DNA of 64,000 nucleotides, taken from contig DKUL01000052.1 in assembly GCA_002490665.1 (NCBI GenBank), forward strand, positions 1,144 to 65,143, written 5' to 3'. Position numbers and translations under genes: made by a program. The stretch is from Lachnospiraceae bacterium UBA7205. Its GTDB lineage: Bacteria; Bacillota; Clostridia; Lachnospirales; Lachnospiraceae. Numbering within the stretch: the stretch's first letter is position 1; each line of letters begins with the position of its first letter. The notes under the pieces are model-generated. The model saw only the letters and a program-made list of their open reading frames with translations, was not told the DNA's origin and searched no databases. Of this stretch, positions 51,760 to 61,415 are shown piece after piece.

Positions 51760-52707
51760 CTAAATACGCTCAAAAACTCTAAGCTTTGCACTTTTCGACC
51801 TTGTATTTACCTCCATTTCCCCCTCTGATGGTAATATCGGCTTCCGCGGCGCCATTTTCCCATATGGAATCTTCCCGCATACACAGACCGGAAATTCCGG
51901 CGGGCATGTACATGGATTTTCCATCTCCCTGAAAAAATTCTTCACAATCCTGTCCTCAAGCGAGTGAAACGTAATAATACACAGTCTCCCCTGCGGATTG
52001 AGCATATTCACAAAATCCTCCAGGGAGCTTTTGAGTACGTCCAGCTCATGATTGCACTCAATCCGTATCGCCTGAAACGTCCGCTTGGACGGATGTCCGC
52101 CCGATGCCCGCATTTTTGCAGGTATTGCCGCCTTGATAATCTCATTTAATTCAAAAGTCGTCTCTATTGTTTTCTCTGCCCTTGCCTGCACAATATGCTT
52201 CGCAATATTTTTGGCAAACTGATCCTCCCCATAGTCCCTTATGACCCTGTACAGCGACTGTTCATCATATCCGTTCACAATATCCCGTGCGGTCAGCTTC
52301 TGCCGCTGGTCCATGCGCATATCGAGCGGGGTGTCATATTTGTAGGTAAATCCCCTCTCCACCGTGTCGAGCTGGTATGATGACACGCCCAAGTCCAGCA
52401 CAATGCCGTCAACGTGACCCACACCTTTTTCTTTCAGTGCTTCCCTTGCATTACAATAATTGTTTCTGATTATTGTAACCTTGTCTCCAAACTCTTCCAA
52501 CCGCTTTCCCGCCGCCTCTATGGCTGCCTCATCCTGGTCAATACCATAAAAACGCCCTTTGTCACCAAGCCGCCTGCACACCTCATATGCATGGCCGCCC
52601 CCCCCAAGGGTTCCATCCAGGTAGGTGCCATCTGGTTTTATGCGCAGTGCCTCGATTGTCTCTTCAAGTAATACTGATGTGTGATTAAACTCCGTTATTT
52701 CTGACAT
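51760..52707 (-). CDS. rsmH: 16S rRNA (cytosine-1402-N4)-methyltransferase RsmH
   Basis: 315 residues with [16 protein letters not shown] motif [50 protein letters not shown] and [14 protein letters not shown], all typical of MraW/RsmH. AAGGAG lies 7 nt before ATG 52707. Second gene of the mraZ operon, its nearly invariant place. Confidence 0.97.
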   Translation of the reverse strand: MSEITEFNHTSVLLEETIEALRIKPDGTYLDGTLGGGGHAYEVCRRLGDKGRFYGIDQDEAAIEAAGKRLEEFGDKVTIIRNNYCNAREALKEKGVGHVDGIVLDLGVSSYQLDTVERGFTYKYDTPLDMRMDQRQKLTARDIVNGYDEQSLYRVIRDYGEDQFAKNIAKHIVQARAEKTIETTFELNEIIKAAIPAKMRASGGHPSKRTFQAIRIECNHELDVLKSSLEDFVNMLNPQGRLCIITFHSLEDRIVKNFFREMENPCTCPPEFPVCVCGKIPYGKMAPRKPILPSEGEMEVNTRSKSAKLRVFERI

Positions 52708-52773
52708 ACATGGTCTCCTTTCTGGAGTATTCCATCTGGCACATATGACCGTAATCCGGCAGACCGGATCCCA

Positions 52774-53205
52774 CTATATCATGAGTCCCAGCCCAGACAT
52801 ATGCTCTGCGATATCATCCATATCGTCGTACTCCGAAGCTTCCTCCCACCTTTCCTTGCCCCAGATTTCGATGCGTCCCCCTACTCCTATGAGGACAACC
52901 TCCTTATCCAAGGCAGCAAACTCCCTTAACACGGACGGTATCAGTATTCTTCCCTGCTTGTCCACTTCCACGTTCGCAGCGCCTGCGAGAAAGAAACGGA
53001 CAAACTTACGAGATTCCTTGTTCATAAGCGGTAAAGCCTTCAGCTTTTCTTCAAAAGCGGACCATTCAGTGTTATCGTACACAAACAGGCAGCCATCCAG
53101 CCCCTTCGTCACCACGAAATCATCTCCCAAAACTTCGCGGAACCTTGAGGGAATAATCAGCCTGCCCTTCGCGTCAATCGTATGATTGTATTCACCCATG
53201 AACAT
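52774..53205 (-). CDS. mraZ: Transcriptional regulator MraZ
   Basis: 143 residues with two SpoVT/AbrB-like halves: MFMGEYNHTIDAKGRLIIP at the N terminus and VEVDKQGRILIPSVLREFA in the middle, as in all MraZ. It forms ring oligomers and represses its own division operon. I chose ATG 53205 (AGGTGA just upstream and family start MFMGEYN); the open frame runs 35 codons upstream through the operator. Four GTGG boxes lie just before the start codon. Confidence 0.96.
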   Translation of the reverse strand: MFMGEYNHTIDAKGRLIIPSRFREVLGDDFVVTKGLDGCLFVYDNTEWSAFEEKLKALPLMNKESRKFVRFFLAGAANVEVDKQGRILIPSVLREFAALDKEVVLIGVGGRIEIWGKERWEEASEYDDMDDIAEHMSGLGLMI

Positions 53206-53216
53206 GCAATCACCTA

Positions 53217-53250
53217 CCACTTCGAACCACTTTGTTCCACTTTCTACCAC
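53217..53250 (-). promoter_or_regulatory. mraZ: MraZ operator: four GTGG boxes at 10-bp spacing
   Basis: CCAC on the plus strand at 53217-53220, 53227-53230, 53237-53240 and 53247-53250, each within a RAAGTGGTNN decamer on the minus strand. MraZ is known to bind GTGG-type direct repeats of 10-bp period in other bacteria. They lie between the promoter and the start codon, so binding would block early elongation or initiation. Confidence 0.85.
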
Positions 53251-53260
53251 TTTGATACCT

Positions 53261-53289
53261 ATTTTACATGAAAACCATGGAAAGTACAA
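53261..53289 (-). promoter_or_regulatory. Predicted sigma-A promoter of the division cluster
   Basis: Minus-strand TTGTAC (53284-53289), 17-bp spacer, TAAAAT (53261-53266). Start point near 53254, immediately before the four MraZ boxes. Confidence 0.7.
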
Positions 53290-53312
53290 GTCTTTATTTA
53301 AACACAACAAAA

Positions 53313-53371
53313 AAAGTGGCGGACATTCCCATATAATTTACCAGTAAACTAATGGGAACTTCCTCCACTTT
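53313..53371 (-). terminator. Terminator after polC
   Basis: A long imperfect stem of about 20 bp (AAAGTGG, GGA and TTCCCAT paired with ATGGGAA, TCC and CCACTTT) with a loop of about 19 nt. On the minus strand it ends in TTTTTTTGTTG. It divides the polC operon from the mraZ promoter. Confidence 0.85.
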
Positions 53372-53401
53372 CATTTTACATATCATTGCTGTCCACGGGC
53401 A

Positions 53402-56400
53402 TTATCCGACAAGGTCAAACAGGCTGATCTGGTTGGATTCCGGTATATCGCCCAGAAGCCCCAGGTCTGCCATCAGGTCAATTACCGTCTTGGACACCTT
53501 TGTCCTGCTCCTGAAATCATCCTTTGACAGGAACGGACCGTCCTTTGCCGCCTCCATAATCGCATCCGCCGCCTTCTCGCCGAGACCTTCAATGCTGTTC
53601 AGCGAGGGCATGACTTTACCGTTTACAATCTGGAAGTTTCTTGAATGTGCCCGGAAAATGTCAATCGGTTCAAATTCAAATCCCCTCGCGTACATCTCCT
53701 GCACAATGCGCATATCCTTTACCGCATCCTGTTCCTTGTTCGACAGGCTGTCGCTGCGCCTTTTATAATCTGCCATGACACGTTCCAGGTGCTCGCGTCC
53801 AAGGCACATGGTCTCATACGAAAATGCCGACGCGCGGATACTGAAAAATGCGCAGTAGTATGCCAGCGGATAATTTATCTTGCAGTATGCGATGCGCCAC
53901 CCCATCATGACATAAGCCGCCGCATGTGCTTTCGGGAACATATACTGTATCTTTTCACACGACCACACGTACCAGTCCGGCACATTATGTTCCAGCATAT
54001 CCTTTTTCCACTCTGCCCAGTTCCCGCATTTTCCCTTTGCCACGGTTCCCTTCCGGACTGCCTCCATAATCTTGAACGACTCCTCCGAGTCAAGCCCCAT
54101 GCCAATCAGGTAAGTCATAATGTCGTCACGCGTACAGATTGCCGTCGAAATCGTCGCCTTTCCTTCCTGAATCAGCGTCTGCGCATTGCCAAGCCATACG
54201 TCAGTACCGTGTGAAAGCCCTGATATCCTGACCAGATCCGAAAAGTACTTTGGCTGGGCGTCAATAACCATCTGCATGGCAAAATCCGTACCAAATTCCG
54301 GAATTCCAAGGCATCCAAGCCTGCATCCCCCGATATCCTCCGGCGTAATCCCCAGCGCAGACGTATTCTGGAAAAGTGACATAACCTCCTTGTCGTCAAG
54401 CGGTATCTCTGTCGGGTCTATCCCGGTCAGATCCTGAAGCATACGAATCATTGTCGGATCGTCGTGCCCGAGGATATCCAGCTTTAACAGGTTGTGGTCA
54501 ATGGAATGATAGTCAAAATGCGTCGTCACGGTATCGGTCGTCATATCATTTGCCGGATGCTGTACCGGTGTAAAGGAGTCAATCTCCTCCCCCACGGGCA
54601 GTACGACAATGCCGCCCGGATGCTGCCCCGTCGTCCGCCTGACGCCGACACATCCCTCGACAATCCTGTTAATCTCACTTGTGCGCTTATGCTTCCCGCG
54701 CTCCTCGTAATAATTCTTTACATAACCAAATGCAGTCTTATCGGCAAGCGTGCCAATTGTCCCGGCACGGAATGTCTGCCCATAGCCAAAGATTACTTCG
54801 GTATACTTATGTGCCTTACTCTGATATTCGCCCGAAAAGTTCAAGTCGATATCCGGCTCCTTGTTTCCCTTGAATCCAAGAAACGTCTCGAACGGAATGT
54901 CAAATCCATCCTTCACCAGTTTTTCACCACAAACCGGACAGTTCTTGTCCGGCATGTCACACCCTGCCATACCGGCAAACTTCTTCACATCATCTGAATA
55001 GAAGTCACTGTAATGGCGGTTTTTGCAATAGTAATGCGGACTGAGCGGATTCACTTCCGTAATCCCCGCCATGGTTGCCACAAATGAAGACCCGACAGAC
55101 CCCCTTGAGCCTACCAGATAACCGTCCTCCACTGATTTCCACACAAGCTTTTGCGCGATGATGTACATGACGGCAAAGCCATTGCTGATAATGGAATTCA
55201 GTTCCCTTTTCAGTCTCGCCTCCACTATATCAGGAAGCTCGTCACCATACATCTCGTGCGCTTTCCTGTAACAGATATCCGTGAGCTGCTGGTCACTGTT
55301 TTCAATAACCGGCGGACATTTGTCGGGACGTACCGGCGCAATCCTGTCACACATATCTGCAATCCTGTTTGTGTTTGTAATCACAATTTCCTCTGCCTTT
55401 TCACTGCCAAGATAATACGCAAACTCGTCAAGCATTTCCTCTGTAGTACGCAGGTACAGCGGCGCCTGGTCATCCGCATCCTTAAATCCCTTTCCAGTCA
55501 TGATAATTCGTCTGTAAACCTCATCCTCGGGGTCTAAAAAATGGACATCGCAGGTTGCGACAACCGGTTTATGGAACTGTTCCCCAAGCTTTACAACCCT
55601 TTTGTTAAGGGCTATCAGGTCGTCTTCCGAGTTAATATCCCGGTGCCGTTCCGACGCAATCATGAATTTGTTGTTGCCAATCGGCTGTATTTCCAGGTAG
55701 TCATAAAAACTCACGATGCGGGCAATCTGTTCCTCACCCTGTCCGTCAAGCAGTGCACGGAACAGTTCCCCTGCTTCGCAGGCGCTCCCGATAATCAGTC
55801 CCTCCCTGTACTTTTCGATAAGGCTCTTTGGTATCAAAGGTCTTTTGTAAAAATACTTCAAATGCGACTGGGAAATCAGCCTGTATAAATTGATGCGTCC
55901 TGTCTGGTTCTTCGCCAGTATAATGATATGGTAGGAATGCAGCTTTCGCACCGCATCGACACTCGCCTTTCCCATGTCGTTGAGCTGCGCAAGCGTATTG
56001 ATCTGCTCCTTTTTGAGCATCTCTATGAACCGGACAAAGATTTCCGCCGTACACTCTGCATCGTCAACCGCCCTATGGTGGTTTTCAAGGGATATCTTTA
56101 ACGTCTTGGCAACCGCATCGAGTGTATACTTTGCCTGCCCTGTCAGCAGCGTCCTCGCAATTGCAACTGTGTCAACATATGTAAAATCTGCGGAAATGTT
56201 CTGCCGCTTCGCATTCTCCTTGATAAAGCCGACATCAAACCCCGCATTGTGCGCGACAAGAACCGCATCGCCCACAAACGCCAGAAACTTCGGCAGCACC
56301 GTCTCTATCGTCTCCGCGTCAATCACCATGCTGTCACTGATGCTGGTAAGTTTTTCAATCTCAAACGGAATGGGCACCTCAGGGTTTACAAAGGTAGAAA

Positions 56401-57940
56401 ACCGGTCCACAATCTGTCCGTTTACCACCTTTACCGCACCGATTTCTATAATACGGTTGGTTACCGGCGAAAATCCCGTTGTCTCGATGTCAAACACCAC
56501 ATATGTCTCATCGAGTGTCTGCCCCCTGCCGTCCGTCACAATCTCCTTCAGGTCGTCAACCAGATATCCCTCCACGCCATAGATGACTTTGAAATCATCA
56601 CCATGGTCCAGGGCATGGTTCGCGTCAGGGAATGCCTGTACACAACCATGGTCTGTAATGGCAATTGCCTTGTGCCCCCATTTTTTTGCACGCTTTATAA
56701 TGTCCTTTACATCAGAGACGCCATCCATGTCACTCATTTTCGTATGGCAGTGAAGCTCCACGCGCTTTCTGGCGCTGTTGTCCATGCGGGCTGTTGTAAA
56801 GTCAGGAATTTTCATCACGCCAATCACGGATCCAATCGTCAGTTCCCTGTCAAATGTATCGTTGACCGTGACACCCTTCAGCCTTAAAAATGCCCCGACC
56901 TTTAAATCTGCCGTCAGTTCGGAAAGCTGCTCATTGTGCACGAACATTTTTACCTTAATCGTATCCGTGAAATCCGTTATCTCAAAGCTCACGATTGTCC
57001 GCTCGTTTCGGATTTCGCGTGTCTCGAGGGCACGCACCTTGCCGCGGATGGTAACCTCACCCATCTCGCCCCAGATTTCCTCTATATTGATGCTCTCATC
57101 CTCAAAGTCACGTCCAAAAATGACATTGGGGTTATCGGAACGCTTAAGCGCCCTTTTCTGCATTCCTCTGTCACGAAATCCTCTGTCCGATGCCCTATCC
57201 GGTCTGTTGTATGATTTTTTCTCCGTCCCGGCAGAAACCGGTGTGCCGTTCTTCTCCAATGCCTGCGGTTTCATCTCCCCTGAAGGCTTCACTTCCCCTG
57301 CCGTCGCTTCAGATGACGGCGACGCGCCATTCTCCTGTCCATATTCTCCTCCTGCCTTTCCTTCCAGGCGGCTGCTGATACTCGCAACGATTTTTTTAAT
57401 GCGCAGTTCGTCGTCTTCTTTATATTTCCCGGTCTTTGCTTCTTTGTAGGAAGTCTCAAATTTCACCCGGAATCCGCACCGCTCGTTCAGAACCTTGTCC
57501 AGAATCCCGACAAGCTCCTCCTCCTTTGACTTTGCAATCACACTGTCCTCAAGGATTAACTCCATAACGTTATCTTCCGGAAAACGGATATCTGCCTGCC
57601 GGAACATGGTATAGAGCATATGTTCGCATTCCTTCAGCTCCATCAGTATGCTTTCCTTATACACACCCATCAGCTTCTCCGGCGTATATTGTTCCGACAA
57701 AACAAATTTTTCATATATTTTGACAATAAGATACTCCCGCGGAAAAAACTGCCTTTTTATCTCATTTTCCACGGCATAAATGACTTCCTTCTCAATTAAC
57801 CGCTCGCTTCGAATATAGATGCGCAGCAAATCCTTGCGCTTTGTCGCTGTAATTTTTTCCACAGCAACCTGCTCAAAAAAATCCTTGTGCACCCCTTCGA
57901 GCTTGAGATTCGGAAACGCTTCAAAAAATTTCTTTTCCAT
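53402..57940 (-). CDS. polC: DNA polymerase III alpha subunit, PolC type
   Basis: 1512 residues, main replicative polymerase of low-GC Gram-positives. Order: N-terminal domains (1-190), a charged linker (about 195-270), OB fold (GKVRALETREIRNERTIVSFEI), first PHP part (HCHTKMSDMDGVSD), inserted DnaQ-type 3'-5' exonuclease (YVVFDIETTGFSPVTNRIIE to HRAVDDAECTAE), second PHP part, then palm, fingers and tau-binding C terminus. The palm acidic pattern PDIDLNFSGEYQ is present, as is a zinc site (CPVCGEKL). Start 57940, 6 nt after ispG, has only a weak AGGG. Slightly longer than the Bacillus protein because of the linker. Confidence 0.97.
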   Translation of the reverse strand: MEKKFFEAFPNLKLEGVHKDFFEQVAVEKITATKRKDLLRIYIRSERLIEKEVIYAVENEIKRQFFPREYLIVKIYEKFVLSEQYTPEKLMGVYKESILMELKECEHMLYTMFRQADIRFPEDNVMELILEDSVIAKSKEEELVGILDKVLNERCGFRVKFETSYKEAKTGKYKEDDELRIKKIVASISSRLEGKAGGEYGQENGASPSSEATAGEVKPSGEMKPQALEKNGTPVSAGTEKKSYNRPDRASDRGFRDRGMQKRALKRSDNPNVIFGRDFEDESINIEEIWGEMGEVTIRGKVRALETREIRNERTIVSFEITDFTDTIKVKMFVHNEQLSELTADLKVGAFLRLKGVTVNDTFDRELTIGSVIGVMKIPDFTTARMDNSARKRVELHCHTKMSDMDGVSDVKDIIKRAKKWGHKAIAITDHGCVQAFPDANHALDHGDDFKVIYGVEGYLVDDLKEIVTDGRGQTLDETYVVFDIETTGFSPVTNRIIEIGAVKVVNGQIVDRFSTFVNPEVPIPFEIEKLTSISDSMVIDAETIETVLPKFLAFVGDAVLVAHNAGFDVGFIKENAKRQNISADFTYVDTVAIARTLLTGQAKYTLDAVAKTLKISLENHHRAVDDAECTAEIFVRFIEMLKKEQINTLAQLNDMGKASVDAVRKLHSYHIIILAKNQTGRINLYRLISQSHLKYFYKRPLIPKSLIEKYREGLIIGSACEAGELFRALLDGQGEEQIARIVSFYDYLEIQPIGNNKFMIASERHRDINSEDDLIALNKRVVKLGEQFHKPVVATCDVHFLDPEDEVYRRIIMTGKGFKDADDQAPLYLRTTEEMLDEFAYYLGSEKAEEIVITNTNRIADMCDRIAPVRPDKCPPVIENSDQQLTDICYRKAHEMYGDELPDIVEARLKRELNSIISNGFAVMYIIAQKLVWKSVEDGYLVGSRGSVGSSFVATMAGITEVNPLSPHYYCKNRHYSDFYSDDVKKFAGMAGCDMPDKNCPVCGEKLVKDGFDIPFETFLGFKGNKEPDIDLNFSGEYQSKAHKYTEVIFGYGQTFRAGTIGTLADKTAFGYVKNYYEERGKHKRTSEINRIVEGCVGVRRTTGQHPGGIVVLPVGEEIDSFTPVQHPANDMTTDTVTTHFDYHSIDHNLLKLDILGHDDPTMIRMLQDLTGIDPTEIPLDDKEVMSLFQNTSALGITPEDIGGCRLGCLGIPEFGTDFAMQMVIDAQPKYFSDLVRISGLSHGTDVWLGNAQTLIQEGKATISTAICTRDDIMTYLIGMGLDSEESFKIMEAVRKGTVAKGKCGNWAEWKKDMLEHNVPDWYVWSCEKIQYMFPKAHAAAYVMMGWRIAYCKINYPLAYYCAFFSIRASAFSYETMCLGREHLERVMADYKRRSDSLSNKEQDAVKDMRIVQEMYARGFEFEPIDIFRAHSRNFQIVNGKVMPSLNSIEGLGEKAADAIMEAAKDGPFLSKDDFRSRTKVSKTVIDLMADLGLLGDIPESNQISLFDLVG

Positions 57941-57946
57941 CCGACC

Positions 57947-58999
57947 CTACTTCCAATTGTCCAGCTCATACTTCAACGTGTTTAAAAGCTCCCGCTCCGG
58001 GACTTTCTTTATAATCTCTCCTTTTTTAATAAGAAGTCCTTCATCAATCCCGCCAGCAATCCCAATATCTGCTTCCTTTGCTTCCCCGGGCCCGTTTACG
58101 GCGCATCCCATAACTGCGACCTTAATATCCAGGTCATACCCCTGTACCATCGTTTCCACCTGATTCGCCAGCCCAATCAGGTCAATATTGGTTCTTCCGC
58201 AGGTAGGGCATGACACGACTTCGATGCCTCCTTTCCTAAGCCCGAGTGTGCGCAGTATCAGTCTGGCAGATTTTATCTCCTCCACCGGGTCTCCCGTAAG
58301 CGAAACCCTGATTGTATCACCAATGCCCTGATTCAGTATAATCCCAAGCCCGACCGCTGACTTGATATTGCCGCTTGTGACCGTACCGGATTCCGTAATC
58401 CCCACATGAAGCGGGTACGGTGTCCTGCCCGCCAGCAGCTCATGGGCTTTCACACACATCATGACATCGGAAGACTTGATGCTGATAACCATGTTGTCAT
58501 ATCCCAAATCCTCTATAATATGCACCTTGTCAAGTGCACTTTCCACAATTCCCTCGGCAGTGACACCATGATACCGCTCTACCAGTTCCTTTTCAAGCGA
58601 ACCGCTGTTTACGCCCACCCGTATCGGAATCGCTCTCTCCCTTGCCACTTTTACAACCTCGGCAACCTTCTCCCTGCTTCCGATATTTCCGGGGTTGATG
58701 CGTATCTTATCCGCACCGTTTTCCATTGCGGCAATCGCCATCCTATAATCAAAATGAATGTCTGCAACCAGCGGAATCGTTGTCTCCTTTTTGATGGCTG
58801 CAATCGCCCGCGCAGCCTCCATATCCGGCACTGTGCAGCGGATAATTTCACACCCTGCCTCCTCAAGGCGCTTAATCTGCGCAATTGTAGCTGCCGCATC
58901 CTGTGTCTTTGTATTCGTCATGGACTGTATTAAAATGGGGTTTCCCCCGCCGATCACCGCATCCCCAATCCGAACCACCTTTGTCTTATTCCTGTACAT
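57947..58999 (-). CDS. ispG: 4-hydroxy-3-methylbut-2-en-1-yl diphosphate synthase IspG (GcpE)
   Basis: 350 residues; penultimate step of the MEP isoprenoid pathway. TIM barrel (PILIQSMTNT, DIHFDYRMA, RINPGNIG, RVGVNSGSLE) and an iron-sulfur domain with the Cys ligands in VSCPTCGRTNIDL and VMGCAVNGPGEA. ATG 58999 has GGAGG upstream. The order dxr-rseP-ispG-polC is conserved in Firmicutes. Confidence 0.97.
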   Translation of the reverse strand: MYRNKTKVVRIGDAVIGGGNPILIQSMTNTKTQDAAATIAQIKRLEEAGCEIIRCTVPDMEAARAIAAIKKETTIPLVADIHFDYRMAIAAMENGADKIRINPGNIGSREKVAEVVKVARERAIPIRVGVNSGSLEKELVERYHGVTAEGIVESALDKVHIIEDLGYDNMVISIKSSDVMMCVKAHELLAGRTPYPLHVGITESGTVTSGNIKSAVGLGIILNQGIGDTIRVSLTGDPVEEIKSARLILRTLGLRKGGIEVVSCPTCGRTNIDLIGLANQVETMVQGYDLDIKVAVMGCAVNGPGEAKEADIGIAGGIDEGLLIKKGEIIKKVPERELLNTLKYELDNWK

Positions 59000-59033
59000 A
59001 TTTACCTCCGCTCTAATACAACTTTTGTTATTC

Positions 59034-60107
59034 CTAAGCCAAAATCCTTGCAATGTCATTGTACAATACAAACACCATCAATATCATCAGTGCCACAAAT
59101 CCCACAAAATGAACCAGACCTTCCTTGTCAGGTGAAACAGGTTTCCCGCGCACCACCTCGATAAACAGAAACAGAAGCCTGCCACCGTCAAGCGCCGGCA
59201 GCGGAAGCAGATTCATCACGCCAAGGTTCACACTGAGCAGCACGGCAAAATTAATCATCGTCAGGACAACAGTCGGTACGCCATACGGCTTTGCCACCTC
59301 CAAAGTCTCGTCAATCGTAACTGCAATTCCAACCGGCCCAGAAAGGTCGTTTGCCGAAAGCTTTCCCTGCACCAGCATCAGCAAACTCTTTATCGTTGTC
59401 TTGAGCCAGTAGCGCACCTCATATACACTGTACTTAATCAAATCCAGTCCCTTGCACTTTATGGTTTCCCCAATCGTAAAGCCTATATAATACCGGTTAT
59501 CCTGTTCGCTGAACTTCGGGGTAAGCACTGTCGTATACTTCTCACCGTCACGTTTATACTCAATCTCAATCGGTTCCCCTCTGCTAAATGCGGATACAAA
59601 GGTAACCTCACCCTGCAGATAAATGCGTTCCCCATCCATTTTGGTGATAATATCCCCCACCTCAAGCCCCGCTTCCATTGCAGGATAGCCTTCTGTCAGT
59701 GAATTTATTGTCGGAATAATCTCACCGGAAAAACCAACCACAATCAGTGACAGCAAAAATGCAAGAATAATATTAAAAAATGGTCCTGCAAAAACCGTTG
59801 CTATTCTCGCCCAGACATTTGCATCATTAAACGAGCCCTCCGGCTTTCCGGATACCGTTTTTTCCCCGTCAGTGTCTTTTGTATAGATGCCATCCTCACC
59901 GTCAAACATACATGCCCCGCCGATTGGCAGGAGCTTTAACACGTACTTTGTTCCGTTCTTTGTAAACTTGATAATATCTGGTCCCATGCCGATAGAAAAC
60001 TGCAAAACCCTGATGCCATTTGACTTTGCCAGCAAAAAATGGCCTAACTCATGCGCTATCACGACCACGCCAAATACCAGCACAAAAACGATAATTGTAA
60101 CAACCAT
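59034..60107 (-). CDS. rseP: Site-2 membrane metalloprotease RseP (RasP)
   Basis: 357 residues. HELGH in TM1 (VVVIAHELGHFLLAKSNGI) binds zinc; a single PDZ domain (about 130-215: IIPTINSLTEGYPAMEAGLEVGDII); the third zinc ligand region NLLPLPALDGGRLLF in a later TM helix. Cleaves remnant signal peptides and anti-sigma factors within the membrane. No anti-sigma gene is nearby. Confidence 0.96.
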   Translation of the reverse strand: MVVTIIVFVLVFGVVVIAHELGHFLLAKSNGIRVLQFSIGMGPDIIKFTKNGTKYVLKLLPIGGACMFDGEDGIYTKDTDGEKTVSGKPEGSFNDANVWARIATVFAGPFFNIILAFLLSLIVVGFSGEIIPTINSLTEGYPAMEAGLEVGDIITKMDGERIYLQGEVTFVSAFSRGEPIEIEYKRDGEKYTTVLTPKFSEQDNRYYIGFTIGETIKCKGLDLIKYSVYEVRYWLKTTIKSLLMLVQGKLSANDLSGPVGIAVTIDETLEVAKPYGVPTVVLTMINFAVLLSVNLGVMNLLPLPALDGGRLLFLFIEVVRGKPVSPDKEGLVHFVGFVALMILMVFVLYNDIARILA

Positions 60108-60172
60108 TCCTTATTTTTTCCTCCCTATATCTGTCATGATGCCCTTCCATTTATCTTCAGACGATAAGAAAC

Positions 60173-61315
60173 CTAAAATTTCGAGCAGATAAGCTCATAC
60201 GTCTCCTGTTCTGTCCTTAAAATCTCCTCCACATCAGGATGCTCAATTCTTCTATGGGCATCCATACACATCTCAATTATCTCAGGAATCTGCAAAAAGC
60301 TGATTTTCCTGTCCAGAAACAGGCTCACCGCTTTCTCATTTGCAGCGTTAAACACTGTCGGCACACTGCCTCCTTCTGCCGCCGCCTGCAACGCAAGCTT
60401 TAATCCCGCAAAGGTCTCCATATCCGGCTTCTCAAACGTAATGTTTCCCAGCTCGTAAAAGTCCACCCTTTTCCCAGCCATTGGACGTCTGTCCGGATAA
60501 AACAGCGCATACTGTATCGGCAGTTTCATATCCGGCGTGCCAAGCTGTGCCATAATTCCTCCATCCACATACTCCACCATGGAATGTATGATGCTCTGCG
60601 GATGCACAACAACCTGTATCCGATCCAAGTCCATGTCAAAAAGCCACTTCGCCTCCATAACCTCAAGCCCTTTGTTTACAAGTGTCGCAGAATCAATTGT
60701 AATCTTGTGCCCCATTGACCAGTTTGGATGCTTTAAGGCGTCCTCAAGCTGTACATTTTCCAGCTGTTTCCTGCTTCTTCCCCGAAACGGCCCACCAGAT
60801 GCAGTGATCAGCAGTTTGCTGACACGCTCCCTGTTTTCTCCCTGCATAGACTGAAAAATAGCACTGTGCTCACTGTCAACAGGAAGAATTGAAACACCCT
60901 TTTCAGCAGCAAGCGGCATGATAATGTGTCCTGCGGTTACAAGTGTCTCTTTATTCGCAAGCGCAATGTCCTTACCCTTATGGATGGCTGCAATGGTAGG
61001 GCGGATTCCTATCATGCCGACAATTGCCGTAACCAGAACTTCTGATTCTTCCATCTCAGCAATCGCAAGCAGCCCTTCCATGCCGCAGACAACTTCCACC
61101 TCCAAATCCGCAAGCCTAGCCTTCAAATCCCTGCATGCTGCTTCATCCCGAAGGGACACCAGCCTCGGCCGGAACTCCCTCACCTGCTTTTCAAACAAAT
61201 CAATATTAGTGCCCGCTGCCAGACCCACTACCTCCAAATCCGGATTTTCCCGGACTATCTCCAGCGTCTGTGTCCCTATTGAACCGGTAGAGCCAAGTAT
61301 TGCAATCCTTTTCAC
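60173..61315 (-). CDS. dxr: 1-deoxy-D-xylulose 5-phosphate reductoisomerase
   Basis: 380 residues; second MEP step, NADPH- and Mg-dependent, target of fosmidomycin. NADPH site ILGSTGSIGTQTL, LANKETLVTAG, metal/substrate residues in PVDSEHSAIFQ, the flexible loop HPNWSMGHKITIDSATLVNKGLE in part, and VVHPQSIIHSMVEY. GTG 61315 is preceded by GGAGG 8 nt upstream. Confidence 0.97.
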   Translation of the reverse strand: MKRIAILGSTGSIGTQTLEIVRENPDLEVVGLAAGTNIDLFEKQVREFRPRLVSLRDEAACRDLKARLADLEVEVVCGMEGLLAIAEMEESEVLVTAIVGMIGIRPTIAAIHKGKDIALANKETLVTAGHIIMPLAAEKGVSILPVDSEHSAIFQSMQGENRERVSKLLITASGGPFRGRSRKQLENVQLEDALKHPNWSMGHKITIDSATLVNKGLEVMEAKWLFDMDLDRIQVVVHPQSIIHSMVEYVDGGIMAQLGTPDMKLPIQYALFYPDRRPMAGKRVDFYELGNITFEKPDMETFAGLKLALQAAAEGGSVPTVFNAANEKAVSLFLDRKISFLQIPEIIEMCMDAHRRIEHPDVEEILRTEQETYELICSKF

Positions 61316-61415
61316 GAAATCGACCTCCGTTTTATTATATTAGTAAAAATACATAACTATTCAAAATATACAGCCAAATGAAACATTCACAAAGGCACAT
61401 GGCAGACCATCATTC

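Noticed and set aside
53206..53310. 35-codon N-terminal extension of mraZ
   Set aside because: It would cover the promoter and the four GTGG boxes; MraZ proteins start MFMGEYN.
53313..53371. Extra MraZ boxes (AAAGTGG) far upstream
   Set aside because: They form the base of the polC terminator stem; their spacing does not follow the 10-bp period.
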